A DNA stretch of 16,461 nucleotides, taken from positions 1-16,461 of the forward strand of contig SSGY01000143.1 of the NCBI GenBank assembly GCA_008017145.1, read 5' to 3'. Shown here piece by piece: positions 1-7,273 of the stretch (its first letter is position 1; each line of letters starts with the position of its first letter). Position numbers and translations under genes: made by a program. The notes below the pieces were generated by a model. It was not told the origin of the DNA. It was given only the letters and a program-made list of their open reading frames with translations, and did no database searches. This DNA comes from Neisseriales bacterium (GTDB lineage: Bacteria > Pseudomonadota > Gammaproteobacteria > Burkholderiales > UBA11063).

Positions 1-53
1 ACAGCGCTCTCAAATTCGCGTACTGAACCATCCGGCAAAGTAATTTTTAACAT
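1..53 (-). CDS. thrS: Threonyl-tRNA synthetase, N-terminal fragment (partial)
   Basis: Only the first 17 codons are inside the window; the gene continues off the left edge. The peptide MLKITLPDGSVREFESA matches the start of the N-terminal TGS domain of threonyl-tRNA synthetase, where an ITLPDGS strand is a family hallmark. The enzyme charges tRNA-Thr in the cytoplasm. The ATG is preceded by a good ribosome binding site (AAGGA, five bases upstream on the minus strand). It is divergent from hslV, with 110 bp between the two starts. Identification rests on a short peptide, but the match is specific and the start position fits the family. Confidence 0.85.
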   Translation of the reverse strand, partial: MLKITLPDGSVREFESA

Positions 54-106
54 TTATTTTCCTTAAATTACAAAATAACTATTGAATAAATAGATTTAGG
101 GCTTAT

Positions 107-115
107 ATTTTAGCA
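107..115 (-). promoter_or_regulatory. Predicted extended -10 promoter of thrS
   Basis: On the minus strand an extended -10 element reads TGC followed by TAAAAT. No good -35 is visible, which is tolerated by extended -10 promoters. Transcription would start near position 100 and give a leader of roughly 47 nt. The element lies within 20 bp of the hslV -10 on the other strand, so the two divergent promoters overlap. Inferred from consensus only. Confidence 0.45.
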
Positions 116-124
116 TAATTAGGC

Positions 125-130
125 TATAAT
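125..130 (+). promoter_or_regulatory. Predicted -10 element of the hslV promoter
   Basis: A perfect TATAAT hexamer 33 bp before the hslV ATG. The -35 region is poor (TTATAT-like). An expected start near 137 gives a short leader that includes the AAGGA ribosome binding site. No heat-shock (RpoH) consensus is obvious, although hslV is a heat-shock gene in E. coli. Confidence 0.5.
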
Positions 131-163
131 CACTTAGCATTTCGCGAATCAAAAGGAATCAAT

Positions 164-709
164 ATGGAACAATTTCACGGTACAACCATTGTAGCAGTAC
201 GCAAAGGTAATCAAGTAGCAGTAGGTGGCGATGGTCAGGTAACATTAGGACATGTAGTAATTAAATCAACCGCGCGCAAAATTCGTCGCCTGTATAAAGG
301 ACAGGTAATTGCAGGTTTTGCTGGAGCGACTGCCGATGCATTTACTCTTTTTGAACGCTTTGAAGCTAAATTAGAAATGCACAATGGAGCATTAATGCGT
401 TCAGCAGTTGAATTAGCTAAAGAATGGCGCACTGATCGCATGTTACAAAAATTAGAAGCAATGCTCATCGTTGCCGATAAAGAGCACAGCTTGATTATTA
501 CAGGTACTGGAGATGTCTTGGAGCCAGAATACAATATCGCAGCAATTGGCTCAGGTGGATCATACGCTTATTCTGCAGCAAAAGCACTCACAGATAATAC
601 CGAGCACTTAAGTGCAGAACAAATCGTAAAAAAATCCCTAGAGATTGCTGGTGATGTTTGTATCTATACCAATCAAAATCATTTAATCGAGACTATTAAT
701 TGGGATTGA
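164..709 (+). CDS. hslV: ATP-dependent protease HslVU (ClpQY), peptidase subunit HslV
   Basis: HslV is the N-terminal-threonine peptidase of the cytosolic HslVU (ClpQY) complex. It forms a double hexamer that degrades proteins unfolded by the HslU ATPase. The 181-residue length is normal. The chain begins MEQFHG before TTIVAV, so a six-residue propeptide should be removed to expose Thr7 as the nucleophile. Asp23, Lys39 and Ser130 fall at the positions of the conserved active-site Asp17, Lys33 and the IGSGG serine when counted from Thr7. The GFAG-TADAF and WRTDRML motifs are intact, with Ala55 where many homologues have Gly. The start is supported by AAGGA eight bases upstream. hslU, normally the next gene, is absent: the following gene lies on the opposite strand with no spacer. 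HslU must be encoded elsewhere if the complex is functional. Confidence 0.97.
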   Translation: MEQFHGTTIVAVRKGNQVAVGGDGQVTLGHVVIKSTARKIRRLYKGQVIAGFAGATADAFTLFERFEAKLEMHNGALMRSAVELAKEWRTDRMLQKLEAMLIVADKEHSLIITGTGDVLEPEYNIAAIGSGGSYAYSAAKALTDNTEHLSAEQIVKKSLEIAGDVCIYTNQNHLIETINWD

Positions 710-1432
710 TTAATAACCAATCGTTAGGTTAACTTCTGCATTAATCCCCTCTTTACCACCTTCAATTGGGGTGGTTGGAGCGGATTGAGCGTCAAACTTA
801 GCCATATTCATTGCATAGCGCGGCTGTGGTTGATTATGGCTACCGACACTAACTACAGTAATTTGCTTTACTTGAGTTGAATGTAAGCCAAGCGCACTAA
901 GACTCGCTTCCGCTTGTTTTTTGGCATCCAAGCTTGCAAGTCTAATCGCTTCTAGCTCAGCAGCGCTTCGCTCTTTATCGCTTGCCGACAAGCTTGGCCC
1001 ATTAACGCTAGTTGTAGCATTATCCATTGCTAAATCAATAATTTTACCTGCATCTGTCAATGAAGACTTGACTTGGAGACTATAGTTAGCTGAATAGCCA
1101 TCCAGTTTAGCAACACCATTTGGATATGACCATTGTGGGTTAACACTAAAAGAAATTGTCTCAATACTCGTTGTCAATTGCGCAGCTTTGAGAGCCTTAA
1201 CTAATTTATCAGCTTTAACTCGAACACTTTTCTGAATATCATCAGCATTTCTACCAGTTTCATTAATCGCCAGTTGCGTAGTTGCCACTGTCTCAGGAAT
1301 AAAAACTTGAGCATGCCCCGTAGTCACAATATTACGTTCTTTTAAATTAGCCTCTGCGGCATGTGCAAATAATGGTAAAACAGAAAAAACTGTACTCACT
1401 ACTAACATCCTGATTTTATAATCTTTCATCAT
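710..1432 (-). CDS. Periplasmic SIMPL-domain (DUF541, YggE-like) protein
   Basis: A 240-residue exported protein. Residues 1-25 form a signal peptide with a hydrophobic core and an AHA cleavage motif, so the mature protein starts near Ala26. The rest matches the SIMPL (DUF541) fold: an early ITV-type strand (NIVTTGHAQVFIPE), the segment where family members carry LxxxGL and the YxxNYSLQV strand (residues about 130-145 here), a helical KKQAEASLSALG stretch and a C-terminal EVNLTIGY strand. E. coli YggE is the best known relative and has been linked to oxidative stress; the biochemical role is unknown. A start at Met1 or Met2 is equally possible; AGGATG lies just upstream. It begins 18 bp after the stop of the TSUP gene, so the two are probably cotranscribed. 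Its stop codon abuts that of hslV. Confidence 0.88.
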   Translation of the reverse strand: MMKDYKIRMLVVSTVFSVLPLFAHAAEANLKERNIVTTGHAQVFIPETVATTQLAINETGRNADDIQKSVRVKADKLVKALKAAQLTTSIETISFSVNPQWSYPNGVAKLDGYSANYSLQVKSSLTDAGKIIDLAMDNATTSVNGPSLSASDKERSAAELEAIRLASLDAKKQAEASLSALGLHSTQVKQITVVSVGSHNQPQPRYAMNMAKFDAQSAPTTPIEGGKEGINAEVNLTIGY

Positions 1433-1450
1433 TACATCCTTTTTTGTAAA

Positions 1451-2245
1451 TTAACCCAAACTTCCACCGCTGCTAAATATCATTTGATAAAATAACACCA
1501 CAATATTAATCCCAACAATAATCATAAAAAATGGTCTGACTAATTTTGAACCGCGCAAAATAACCATTTTAGCGCCCAAATAACCACCGCATAATGATCC
1601 GCACGCCATTAGCAAACCCATTATAAAATGGACTTTACCATAATATAGAAAAATAGCCAAGGAAAATAAATTACTCTTTAAGTTCAATACCTTAGCATAA
1701 CCAGATGCATTTAAAAATGTATAGCCTAAGAAAAATACAATTGAAATTATCCAGAAATTGCCAACTCCAGGTCCAAAGAAAGCGTCATAAAACCCCCAGA
1801 TAAAACCGAAGATTGAAAAGAAAGCCAGCTCGCCCATTCGCTGCTTACCCTCTTTGACACCTAATGATTTATTAAACAGATTAAAAATAAATACCAGTAA
1901 CATTAAAAACGGTACAATATAACGCATAAATTGACTGGACATATGATTTGCCAAGGTAGCACCAGCAAAAGCACCAATAAACCCCATAACTAAGCCACGG
2001 TAAACCGTACGAAAATTTATCAAGCCATCTTTATAATATTTATAAACTGCAATACTTGTACCGATGCTGCTTTGTAATTTATTGGTACCTAATACCAGCG
2101 GGATAGGCATCCCCGTAAGCGTTAATGCAGGTACACTAATTAATCCACCGCCACCAGCAATAGCATCAATAAAACCAGCTAAAAAGCCCATTGATATCAA
2201 AAAACCATAAAGAACCATCTGATGTTGTTCAAAAAAAATATGCAT
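1451..2245 (-). CDS. TSUP (TauE/SafE) family membrane protein, YfcA-like
   Basis: A 264-residue inner-membrane protein with about eight hydrophobic segments. It shows the internal duplication typical of the TSUP family: GFIDAIAGGGG (residues 24-34) in the first half and GFYDAFFGPGVG (151-162) in the second, followed by TNKLQSS (54-60) and NLKSNLFS (188-195). The first half resembles E. coli YfcA. Characterised TSUP members export or import sulfite, sulfoacetate or other small organosulfur anions, or thiosulfate; the substrate here cannot be read from sequence. The ATG is supported by AGG eight bases upstream. It is the first gene of a probable two-gene unit with the SIMPL gene and is divergent from a LysR regulator, an arrangement often seen for LysR targets. 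Confidence 0.92.
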   Translation of the reverse strand: MHIFFEQHQMVLYGFLISMGFLAGFIDAIAGGGGLISVPALTLTGMPIPLVLGTNKLQSSIGTSIAVYKYYKDGLINFRTVYRGLVMGFIGAFAGATLANHMSSQFMRYIVPFLMLLVFIFNLFNKSLGVKEGKQRMGELAFFSIFGFIWGFYDAFFGPGVGNFWIISIVFFLGYTFLNASGYAKVLNLKSNLFSLAIFLYYGKVHFIMGLLMACGSLCGGYLGAKMVILRGSKLVRPFFMIIVGINIVVLFYQMIFSSGGSLG

Positions 2246-2285
2246 AGTAAGCCTAACATTATGCTAAAAATTTTATTAGTTGCAA

Positions 2286-2291
2286 ATTATA
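2286..2291 (-). promoter_or_regulatory. Predicted -10 element of the TSUP-SIMPL unit
   Basis: A TATAAT hexamer on the minus strand, 41 bp upstream of the TSUP start codon, inside a run that also contains an overlapping TATAGT. No convincing -35 is visible at 16-18 bp, which fits a promoter needing an activator such as a LysR protein. Inferred from consensus only. Confidence 0.45.
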
Positions 2292-2408
2292 CTATAAATT
2301 TTCTGATTGCTCACATGGTTTAGTAATTTAACCAGCTGGATTTCCTGAGTCCGAGTACAAAATGCAAAATTTAATGTTTTCCGCTGCTTAACGGGGATAA
2401 GTTTTTTG

Positions 2409-2432
2409 TTCATATCATAAAAAATTTCATAT
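2409..2432 (+). repeat. Direct repeat TTCATAT in the TSUP/LysR divergent region
   Basis: TTCATAT occurs twice at a 17-bp period (2409-2415 and 2426-2432). The inner bases also give a dyad CATAT / ATATG. It lies about 75 bp before the LysR promoter. It could be an operator, but in such AT-rich DNA a chance match is quite possible. The remainder of the 272-bp spacer holds the two promoters and no other structure I can support. Confidence 0.25.
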
Positions 2433-2479
2433 GCTATTTTCTCATTGCGGGTCTTTTTCAGTGAATGATTAAATTTTTA

Positions 2480-2488
2480 TGCTAGAAT
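2480..2488 (+). promoter_or_regulatory. Predicted extended -10 promoter of the LysR pair
   Basis: An extended -10 element reads TGC followed by TAGAAT, 29 bp upstream of the first LysR start codon. The -35 is weak. Transcription would begin near 2495 and would cover both regulators, which are separated by only 10 bp. Confidence 0.45.
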
Positions 2489-2517
2489 GTGGCTTATCAA
2501 TTTAGTTGGGGCAAATA

Positions 2518-3438
2518 ATGTATGATAACATTTTTCTGTTTATTCAAGTTGTTAAATACGGAGGATTTAACAGTGCTGCGCGGCAACTAAATACTAGTCA
2601 GTCACGCATTTCTCGTCGAATTAAAGAACTTGAAATCATGCTTGGAGCAAAAATTCTCAAGCGAGATACTCATTTCATGGAAATGACGCCTTTTGGTGAA
2701 TTAATCTATGCTGAATTTGCTAATTATGAACAATTACTGCAAAATGATATTGAAAAAATTCGCCATAAAGATCGAGAACTATCTGGTTTGTTAAATATTG
2801 CGTTACATCCTGCATTTACAACTCATTTAATTAATCCTAAGATCGTTGATTTTGCCGTTCGCTATCCTAAGGTACAAATAAATATAGCTTATGCTGTACA
2901 GCAACTAGAAATGGTTAAAAGTGGTTATAGCATTGCTGTTAGTGACAAAATGCCTAAATCACAAAATAGTATTATTAAACGAATTGCGACTTTTCACCAG
3001 CGCTTATATGCATCACCTAAGTATATAAAAAAATATGGGCTGCCAACTTCACCACAAGAAATGGAAAAACATCGTATTATTGGATATTTAGATAGTGATA
3101 GCGGTGAACCAGTTAAAACCTATACCCTTAAAAATATAAATGATGACAGCCAAGTATTATTGCAACTAGAACCACAAATTTACGCAGAATCCTTATTTCA
3201 AACTGTAGAATTGGCAACTAGCGGTGAGTTCATTGTTAGTGCATGGGATTATTTACCGGTAGTTAAAGAAAAGTTAAAACATAATAACTTAGTTGCAATT
3301 TTACCTGATTATTATTTTCATGATTTACCTTGTTACTTGATTTATGCGCAGCCATTATTAAGTAATTTAGAGAAAACATTTGCTAGCTTTCTGGAACAAT
3401 CAATTAATGCAGCTTTAACTAACTCTCAAGAAAAGTGA
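2518..3438 (+). CDS. LysR-type transcriptional regulator (first of a tandem pair)
   Basis: A 306-residue LysR-family regulator. The N-terminal winged helix-turn-helix spans about residues 1-60 (AARQLNTSQSRISRRIKELE core), then a linker helix, and from about residue 90 a periplasmic-binding-protein-like effector domain (LNIALHPAF onwards). I prefer ATG 2518 over an in-frame TTG at 2506: the chain MYDNIFLF then aligns exactly with the MYDDIFIF start of the next gene, and GGGG sits six bases upstream. It is the first gene of a probable two-gene unit and is divergent from the TSUP gene, its most likely target by the usual LysR arrangement. The inducer is not predictable. Domain layout and size match small CrgA/DhcR-type LysR proteins. 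Confidence 0.93.
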   Translation: MYDNIFLFIQVVKYGGFNSAARQLNTSQSRISRRIKELEIMLGAKILKRDTHFMEMTPFGELIYAEFANYEQLLQNDIEKIRHKDRELSGLLNIALHPAFTTHLINPKIVDFAVRYPKVQINIAYAVQQLEMVKSGYSIAVSDKMPKSQNSIIKRIATFHQRLYASPKYIKKYGLPTSPQEMEKHRIIGYLDSDSGEPVKTYTLKNINDDSQVLLQLEPQIYAESLFQTVELATSGEFIVSAWDYLPVVKEKLKHNNLVAILPDYYFHDLPCYLIYAQPLLSNLEKTFASFLEQSINAALTNSQEK

Positions 3439-3448
3439 TAGGTTCACT

Positions 3449-4336
3449 ATGTATGATGATATTTTTATTTTTGTTAAAGTAGCTCAAGCGGGTGGCTATT
3501 CTAAAGCCTCACAGATTTTAGAAGTTTCTCAGCCAACGTTATCACGTCGGGTTAAAGAGTTAGAAGATCGTTTGGGAGTAAATCTAGTTACTCGAACATC
3601 TAAGAATTTTGAATTAACCGATAGTGGTAAAGAATTTTATGAATGCTTTAGCAAACATGAACAAAACATTCAAAATAAAATTCATGAATTAACTCAGGAT
3701 TTTCAAGATATTTCAGGACAACTCAGAATCGCCCTTCACCCAGCTATAGCGCGTGAGCTTATTTCCCCTAAAATTCCGCAATTTATGCAAAAATATCCTA
3801 AACTTGAGCTTACTATTGTTTATACTCCAAATAAAGTAGACATGATGGTAGATAATTATAATTTGGCGATAACTAATCTGGCACCGAGATCTGCAAGTAG
3901 TAAAATTAATCAGGTAAATACTTTTCATTTGCGTTTATATGCTGCTCCTAAGTATATTGAGCGCTATGGCTTACCAACAAACATTGAGGAACTAAGAATA
4001 CACCGTATAGTTGGGCAAACTGATTTTGTTACCTCTCAAAAACTTGAAAATTATGAAGTTACTAATCTTGCTACTGGTGATCAATTTATCTTTAATTATC
4101 AAGCTAGCCTATATAGCGGTGGAATGATGCAAGTTGCAAGCATGGCAACCAGTGGCGATTATATAATTATGATTTGGGACTCGCTTATCAAAGACGAGCT
4201 GGAGTGCGGTGAATTAATCCCGATATTACCAGAATATTCTTTTCGTGAGTTACCATGCTATCTTATTTGTCGCCAACAAATGTTAACTAAGCCAGAACAG
4301 GCTTTGGTTGATTTTCTTGAAGAGTGTCTAAAATAA
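3449..4336 (+). CDS. LysR-type transcriptional regulator (second of a tandem pair)
   Basis: A 295-residue LysR-family regulator and clear paralogue of the preceding gene, about 40% identical by eye over the first 80 residues. The helix-turn-helix lies at about 18-40 (KASQILEVSQPTLSRRVKEL). Effector-domain blocks are shared nearly verbatim with the neighbour: IALHPA, LRLYA-PKYIERYGLPT, MATSGDYII, ELPCYLI. The 10-bp gap to the upstream stop and a weak AGG ribosome binding site suggest cotranscription and perhaps translational coupling. The pair most likely arose by tandem duplication followed by divergence. Both DNA-binding regions look intact, so the two may have different sites or form heteromers; that is inference. 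Confidence 0.93.
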   Translation: MYDDIFIFVKVAQAGGYSKASQILEVSQPTLSRRVKELEDRLGVNLVTRTSKNFELTDSGKEFYECFSKHEQNIQNKIHELTQDFQDISGQLRIALHPAIARELISPKIPQFMQKYPKLELTIVYTPNKVDMMVDNYNLAITNLAPRSASSKINQVNTFHLRLYAAPKYIERYGLPTNIEELRIHRIVGQTDFVTSQKLENYEVTNLATGDQFIFNYQASLYSGGMMQVASMATSGDYIIMIWDSLIKDELECGELIPILPEYSFRELPCYLICRQQMLTKPEQALVDFLEECLK

Positions 4337-4352
4337 GATTAATAATATAATG

Positions 4353-4386
4353 AAAAAAAACCACACCTAATTTAATCATGGTGCGG
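4353..4386 (-). terminator. Rho-independent terminator of the 889-residue lipoprotein gene
   Basis: Read on the minus strand, the arm CCGCACC is followed by a 12-nt loop, the arm GGTGTGG and a run of eight T. In RNA the stem is seven pairs including one G-U wobble. On the plus strand the same position is an A-C mismatch and the tail is only CTTT. The hairpin therefore terminates the minus-strand lipoprotein gene, whose stop lies 38 bp upstream, better than the plus-strand LysR genes. Confidence 0.82.
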
Positions 4387-4390
4387 CTTT

Positions 4391-4406
4391 AGAGAGAGAG
4401 GGAGAG
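4391..4406. repeat. Short AG-rich simple repeat
   Basis: Five AG units followed by GGAGAG. On the minus strand it is a CT-rich tract between the stop codon of the lipoprotein gene and its terminator. It is outside any coding sequence or promoter, so slippage there should not switch a gene on or off. Confidence 0.6.
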
Positions 4407-4424
4407 AAAACTTACGTTATTTAT

Positions 4425-7094
4425 TTATGGTGTAGTTACTGTTGCTGTTCCTGTGAGTGGTGTAGCAGAGCCATTTGCGGGTGCTGCACTCCAGCTTATA
4501 TAATGAGTAGTAGCTGGTATAGCAGTATTATATGTTAGATCAATACTACAAGAAGTATCGGGTGATGCTATCACGCATGTATTAGAAGTAGCAGTAAATC
4601 CTTGTGTTGCAAGTTTCGGCAGGGTTACCGTAACAGCACCATCTGCGATAGTTGCGGGTACTATTGTGCTATTATAATTACTTAGGTCAAACGTTAATCT
4701 TACTGCGCCTGCTACACCCGTTGCATCACTAGATTGTACTGTTGCCCAATTGATGGAATTTAACGTTGTAGGTGTTGTTGTATCTGCAGGTACTACGTTA
4801 ACCTTAGTTAAGGTATCGGTATATGAATATCCTGGACGATAAACAACCAAATTAACACCACCGAATGCAGCTAGATATGCACTGTCAATATATTGTAAGG
4901 TTAACTCACAAGTTTCGCCAACTGCTAAATCACGCTTCTCAATGCCAGTTGGGCAATGATCATTAGAGCTTGAATCAACTAGCATGCCAAGGTTTCCACC
5001 AGCGGTAGTGATATCAACGTTAAAGTTTCTAGCTGTTTCAGATCCCGTATTTTTATAAGTATACTTAATTGTTACTGGATTAGTTGGAGTCATTATTAAA
5101 TCATAAGTATTAACACCAGGAGTAGGTTGAGTTAAACCAGGAGTTGTAGCTGGATCTGGTAATACTGGCGTATTAACTGGTGTAATTATCGCTGATACTA
5201 CTGACGAAAAGTTTAAGTAGAGATTATTACTTGATACATCCGTATCGGACAATGTATTTTTTCTATAACTAACAGGAACAATTACATCTGAAATGCTTGT
5301 TGCATTCGCTGCTTGAACTGGACCATATTTTACTGTTACTGAACAAGATGAGCCCGCCGTTAAATTAACATTGGAACAATCATTACTAACAATACTAACA
5401 CTTGGTTGCGCTATTAGGGGTGTGGTATCAAACTTAACTTCTGCTGCTATATCTGAACCAGTATTAGTTAGTGTAAAGGTACTTTCTATATAGTCTGTAT
5501 TATTTGCATTGATTGTTGCAAACGTAACAGGATTAGATGAACCAAACTGTTGATTAACGCTATTAACACTAAGACTAAGAGTAGCTTGATTATTATTAGC
5601 GCTATATTCAAATGTTGTGTTATCTGTATAGCTAACAGGATTACCCGTTTTAGTATCTGCATATTGAGCGGTTACATAGAAATCTACATATTTTAATGAA
5701 GTTTCTGTGGTTGGTTTGTAATTTACAACTACTGTACATGAGTCATTCTTTGCCAGAGATTGTGTACCATCGGTTTTACATGTAACACCATTTGAGGGAT
5801 CATATGCGCGTAGAGTAAATCCATTCGGAAGATGACCAAATGCAATGTCATTCATTGGGGTATTACCATTGTTTTGAATCGTAATAGTTAAATTTTGAGA
5901 TCCACCAGCAATTGATGTATTTAATAAGTTTCCATTTGGGGTTATCGATAGACCAGGTGCTGGATTAGCAGCGATTTCAACTAGGTTAACTATTTTATAG
6001 CTTCCATCCTCAAATGAGATTTTTACATTTGCATTAGCATTATTCTTAGTTACTGTAGTATCTAAAGCTAGAGTACAATAACTACCATTACTAGTTAAAG
6101 TAGTGCCAATAGCACAAGTACTGCTTGCCTGCTTGATTGTTACGCTTGATGTTGATGATGGCGTTATTGCTGTTATTTTCGTATCTGCCAAGCCCGTATT
6201 TAAAAGATCAAACGACTTGGTGCTGCCTGTTGTTAATTGCAGGTTATAACCATTATGGATGATATTGGCAACAGAACCACTTGATGCGCCTAACATTACC
6301 GAAGCAAGTGCAGCATTTGCTGAGTTTGAATTTAAAGCATGTTTATGAATAGATTGTTTGAGCATCGATTTTTCTGTTCCACTAATAACAATCTTGTCTA
6401 AATAATCACCACCTGGCAAAGTCAGGATTGCGGTACAGCTGCTATTTTTGCTATAGCTATTGCTATTACATAATAAATTTTGTTGAAGAGTTGGAATATT
6501 ACTTTTCACCGTTAAGCTTGTATAGTCATTATCAAGCACAAATGGGATTGCAACTTGGAATGATTGACTAGATTTTTTAACAACCTGTAAGTTATTATTA
6601 GTTACTTTAAAGCCAGAAACTGAAGCAACATCACCAAATTGAACAAGCTGATGTGAGTCATATGCTTTACCATTGGCATCTTTGAAGCTAGTATTTAATA
6701 CGAAATTGCTCGCAGTTTTTTGGGGTGTAACTTCAATTAAACAGCTTTGTTTTGGACCTAGAGCATGACATCCCGCAGCATTGTAATAGTCCGTTTTAGT
6801 TCCGCTCGAAGTAGTTTTGCCAGCTGATGTAGCTGAAACGCTTGCAAGAGACACGGATTTATCTGTATCGTTACTAACTGACAAGTAAAAACTTTGTCCT
6901 CCAGCACCAGTTAATGGCATGGTTGATGTTTGACTAATATATACACCAGGTATAGCATCAGACAGAATATTTCCACCACCGCTATTACCACTATCGCTAC
7001 CGGAATCTGATGAACTACCAGAATTTACACAGGCTGATAACATTCCAACCGCTAATGCTGGAAGTAACAATTTCAATTTATTTTGTTGTTTCAT
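4425..7094 (-). CDS. Large lipoprotein with seven Cys-paired Ig-like modules
   Basis: An 889-residue predicted lipoprotein of unknown function. The signal peptide ends in the lipobox LSAC with lipidated Cys22, followed by a Ser/Asp/Gly linker (about 24-42). The remaining 14 cysteines fall in seven close pairs: 109/118, 209/220, 327/340, 439/453, 573/584, 714/729 and 840/849. Each pair closes a module of 100-140 residues with a pattern like 'nxG ... C ... L..g.sC.l.v.y.p', resembling the Ig-like 'choice-of-anchor D'/Hydin-type repeats of bacterial surface proteins. A Pro/Thr-rich hinge lies near 637-662. No catalytic motif is visible. Residues about 50-450 align in order with the neighbouring 1232-residue lipoprotein. 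The start is supported by GAGGAAA. It has its own promoter with a box shared with that neighbour, and a terminator downstream. An adhesive or structural envelope role is likely but inferred. Confidence 0.85.
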   Translation of the reverse strand: MKQQNKLKLLLPALAVGMLSACVNSGSSSDSGSDSGNSGGGNILSDAIPGVYISQTSTMPLTGAGGQSFYLSVSNDTDKSVSLASVSATSAGKTTSSGTKTDYYNAAGCHALGPKQSCLIEVTPQKTASNFVLNTSFKDANGKAYDSHQLVQFGDVASVSGFKVTNNNLQVVKKSSQSFQVAIPFVLDNDYTSLTVKSNIPTLQQNLLCNSNSYSKNSSCTAILTLPGGDYLDKIVISGTEKSMLKQSIHKHALNSNSANAALASVMLGASSGSVANIIHNGYNLQLTTGSTKSFDLLNTGLADTKITAITPSSTSSVTIKQASSTCAIGTTLTSNGSYCTLALDTTVTKNNANANVKISFEDGSYKIVNLVEIAANPAPGLSITPNGNLLNTSIAGGSQNLTITIQNNGNTPMNDIAFGHLPNGFTLRAYDPSNGVTCKTDGTQSLAKNDSCTVVVNYKPTTETSLKYVDFYVTAQYADTKTGNPVSYTDNTTFEYSANNNQATLSLSVNSVNQQFGSSNPVTFATINANNTDYIESTFTLTNTGSDIAAEVKFDTTPLIAQPSVSIVSNDCSNVNLTAGSSCSVTVKYGPVQAANATSISDVIVPVSYRKNTLSDTDVSSNNLYLNFSSVVSAIITPVNTPVLPDPATTPGLTQPTPGVNTYDLIMTPTNPVTIKYTYKNTGSETARNFNVDITTAGGNLGMLVDSSSNDHCPTGIEKRDLAVGETCELTLQYIDSAYLAAFGGVNLVVYRPGYSYTDTLTKVNVVPADTTTPTTLNSINWATVQSSDATGVAGAVRLTFDLSNYNSTIVPATIADGAVTVTLPKLATQGFTATSNTCVIASPDTSCSIDLTYNTAIPATTHYISWSAAPANGSATPLTGTATVTTP

Positions 7095-7203
7095 TTATTT
7101 TCCTCAAATAAAAAATAGTCAAAAAATCTCAGATAATAACTAAGGTGAGTTTAGATAGTGTTCAATCAGCTAAATTAACTCTTTAATATTCTCATTTGCC
7201 ATG

Positions 7204-7257
7204 ATTTTACGTTACGTTAAACTTTTTACGATATAGACGTTTTCGTATATCGCTTAT
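7204..7257 (-). promoter_or_regulatory. Promoter of the 889-residue lipoprotein gene with shared 30-bp box
   Basis: The -10 is TAAAAT (minus strand, 7209-7204). Exactly 18 bp upstream lies a 30-bp box (7228-7257) also found before the 1232-residue lipoprotein gene, identical at 24 of 30 positions. The box contains a perfect 7-bp inverted repeat, CGATATA (7229-7235) and TATATCG (7246-7252), and the core CGTTTTCG. It occupies the -35 region, where no sigma-70 hexamer is visible, suggesting an activator-dependent promoter. Predicted start is near 7197 with a leader of about 100 nt. The box begins 17 bp after the stop codon of the upstream gene, so the downstream gene can be expressed independently. 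Confidence 0.65.
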
Positions 7258-7273
7258 CTAAAAATGTGCATTA

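Noticed and set aside
235..534. 99-codon frame antisense to hslV
   Set aside because: Lies wholly inside a well-conserved gene, shows no domain and has no ribosome binding site; a shadow frame.
704..722. Possible hairpin GATTG / CAATC at the hslV-SIMPL junction as a bidirectional terminator
   Set aside because: Only five pairs, AT-rich, no T-run on either side.
2381..2406. CCG / CGG stem followed by six T in the TSUP-LysR spacer
   Set aside because: Three-pair stem, and the site lies between divergent promoters where a terminator has no transcript to end.
2506..2517. TTG start adding four residues to the first LysR protein
   Set aside because: ATG 2518 aligns with the paralogue's start and has GGGG at a suitable distance; the TTG would overlap that site.
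3713..3928. 71-codon frame antisense to the second LysR gene
   Set aside because: Fully contained in a conserved regulator with no independent support.
4391..4406. AG repeat as a phase-variation switch
   Set aside because: It lies after the stop codon and before the terminator, so changes in length would not alter a reading frame or promoter spacing.
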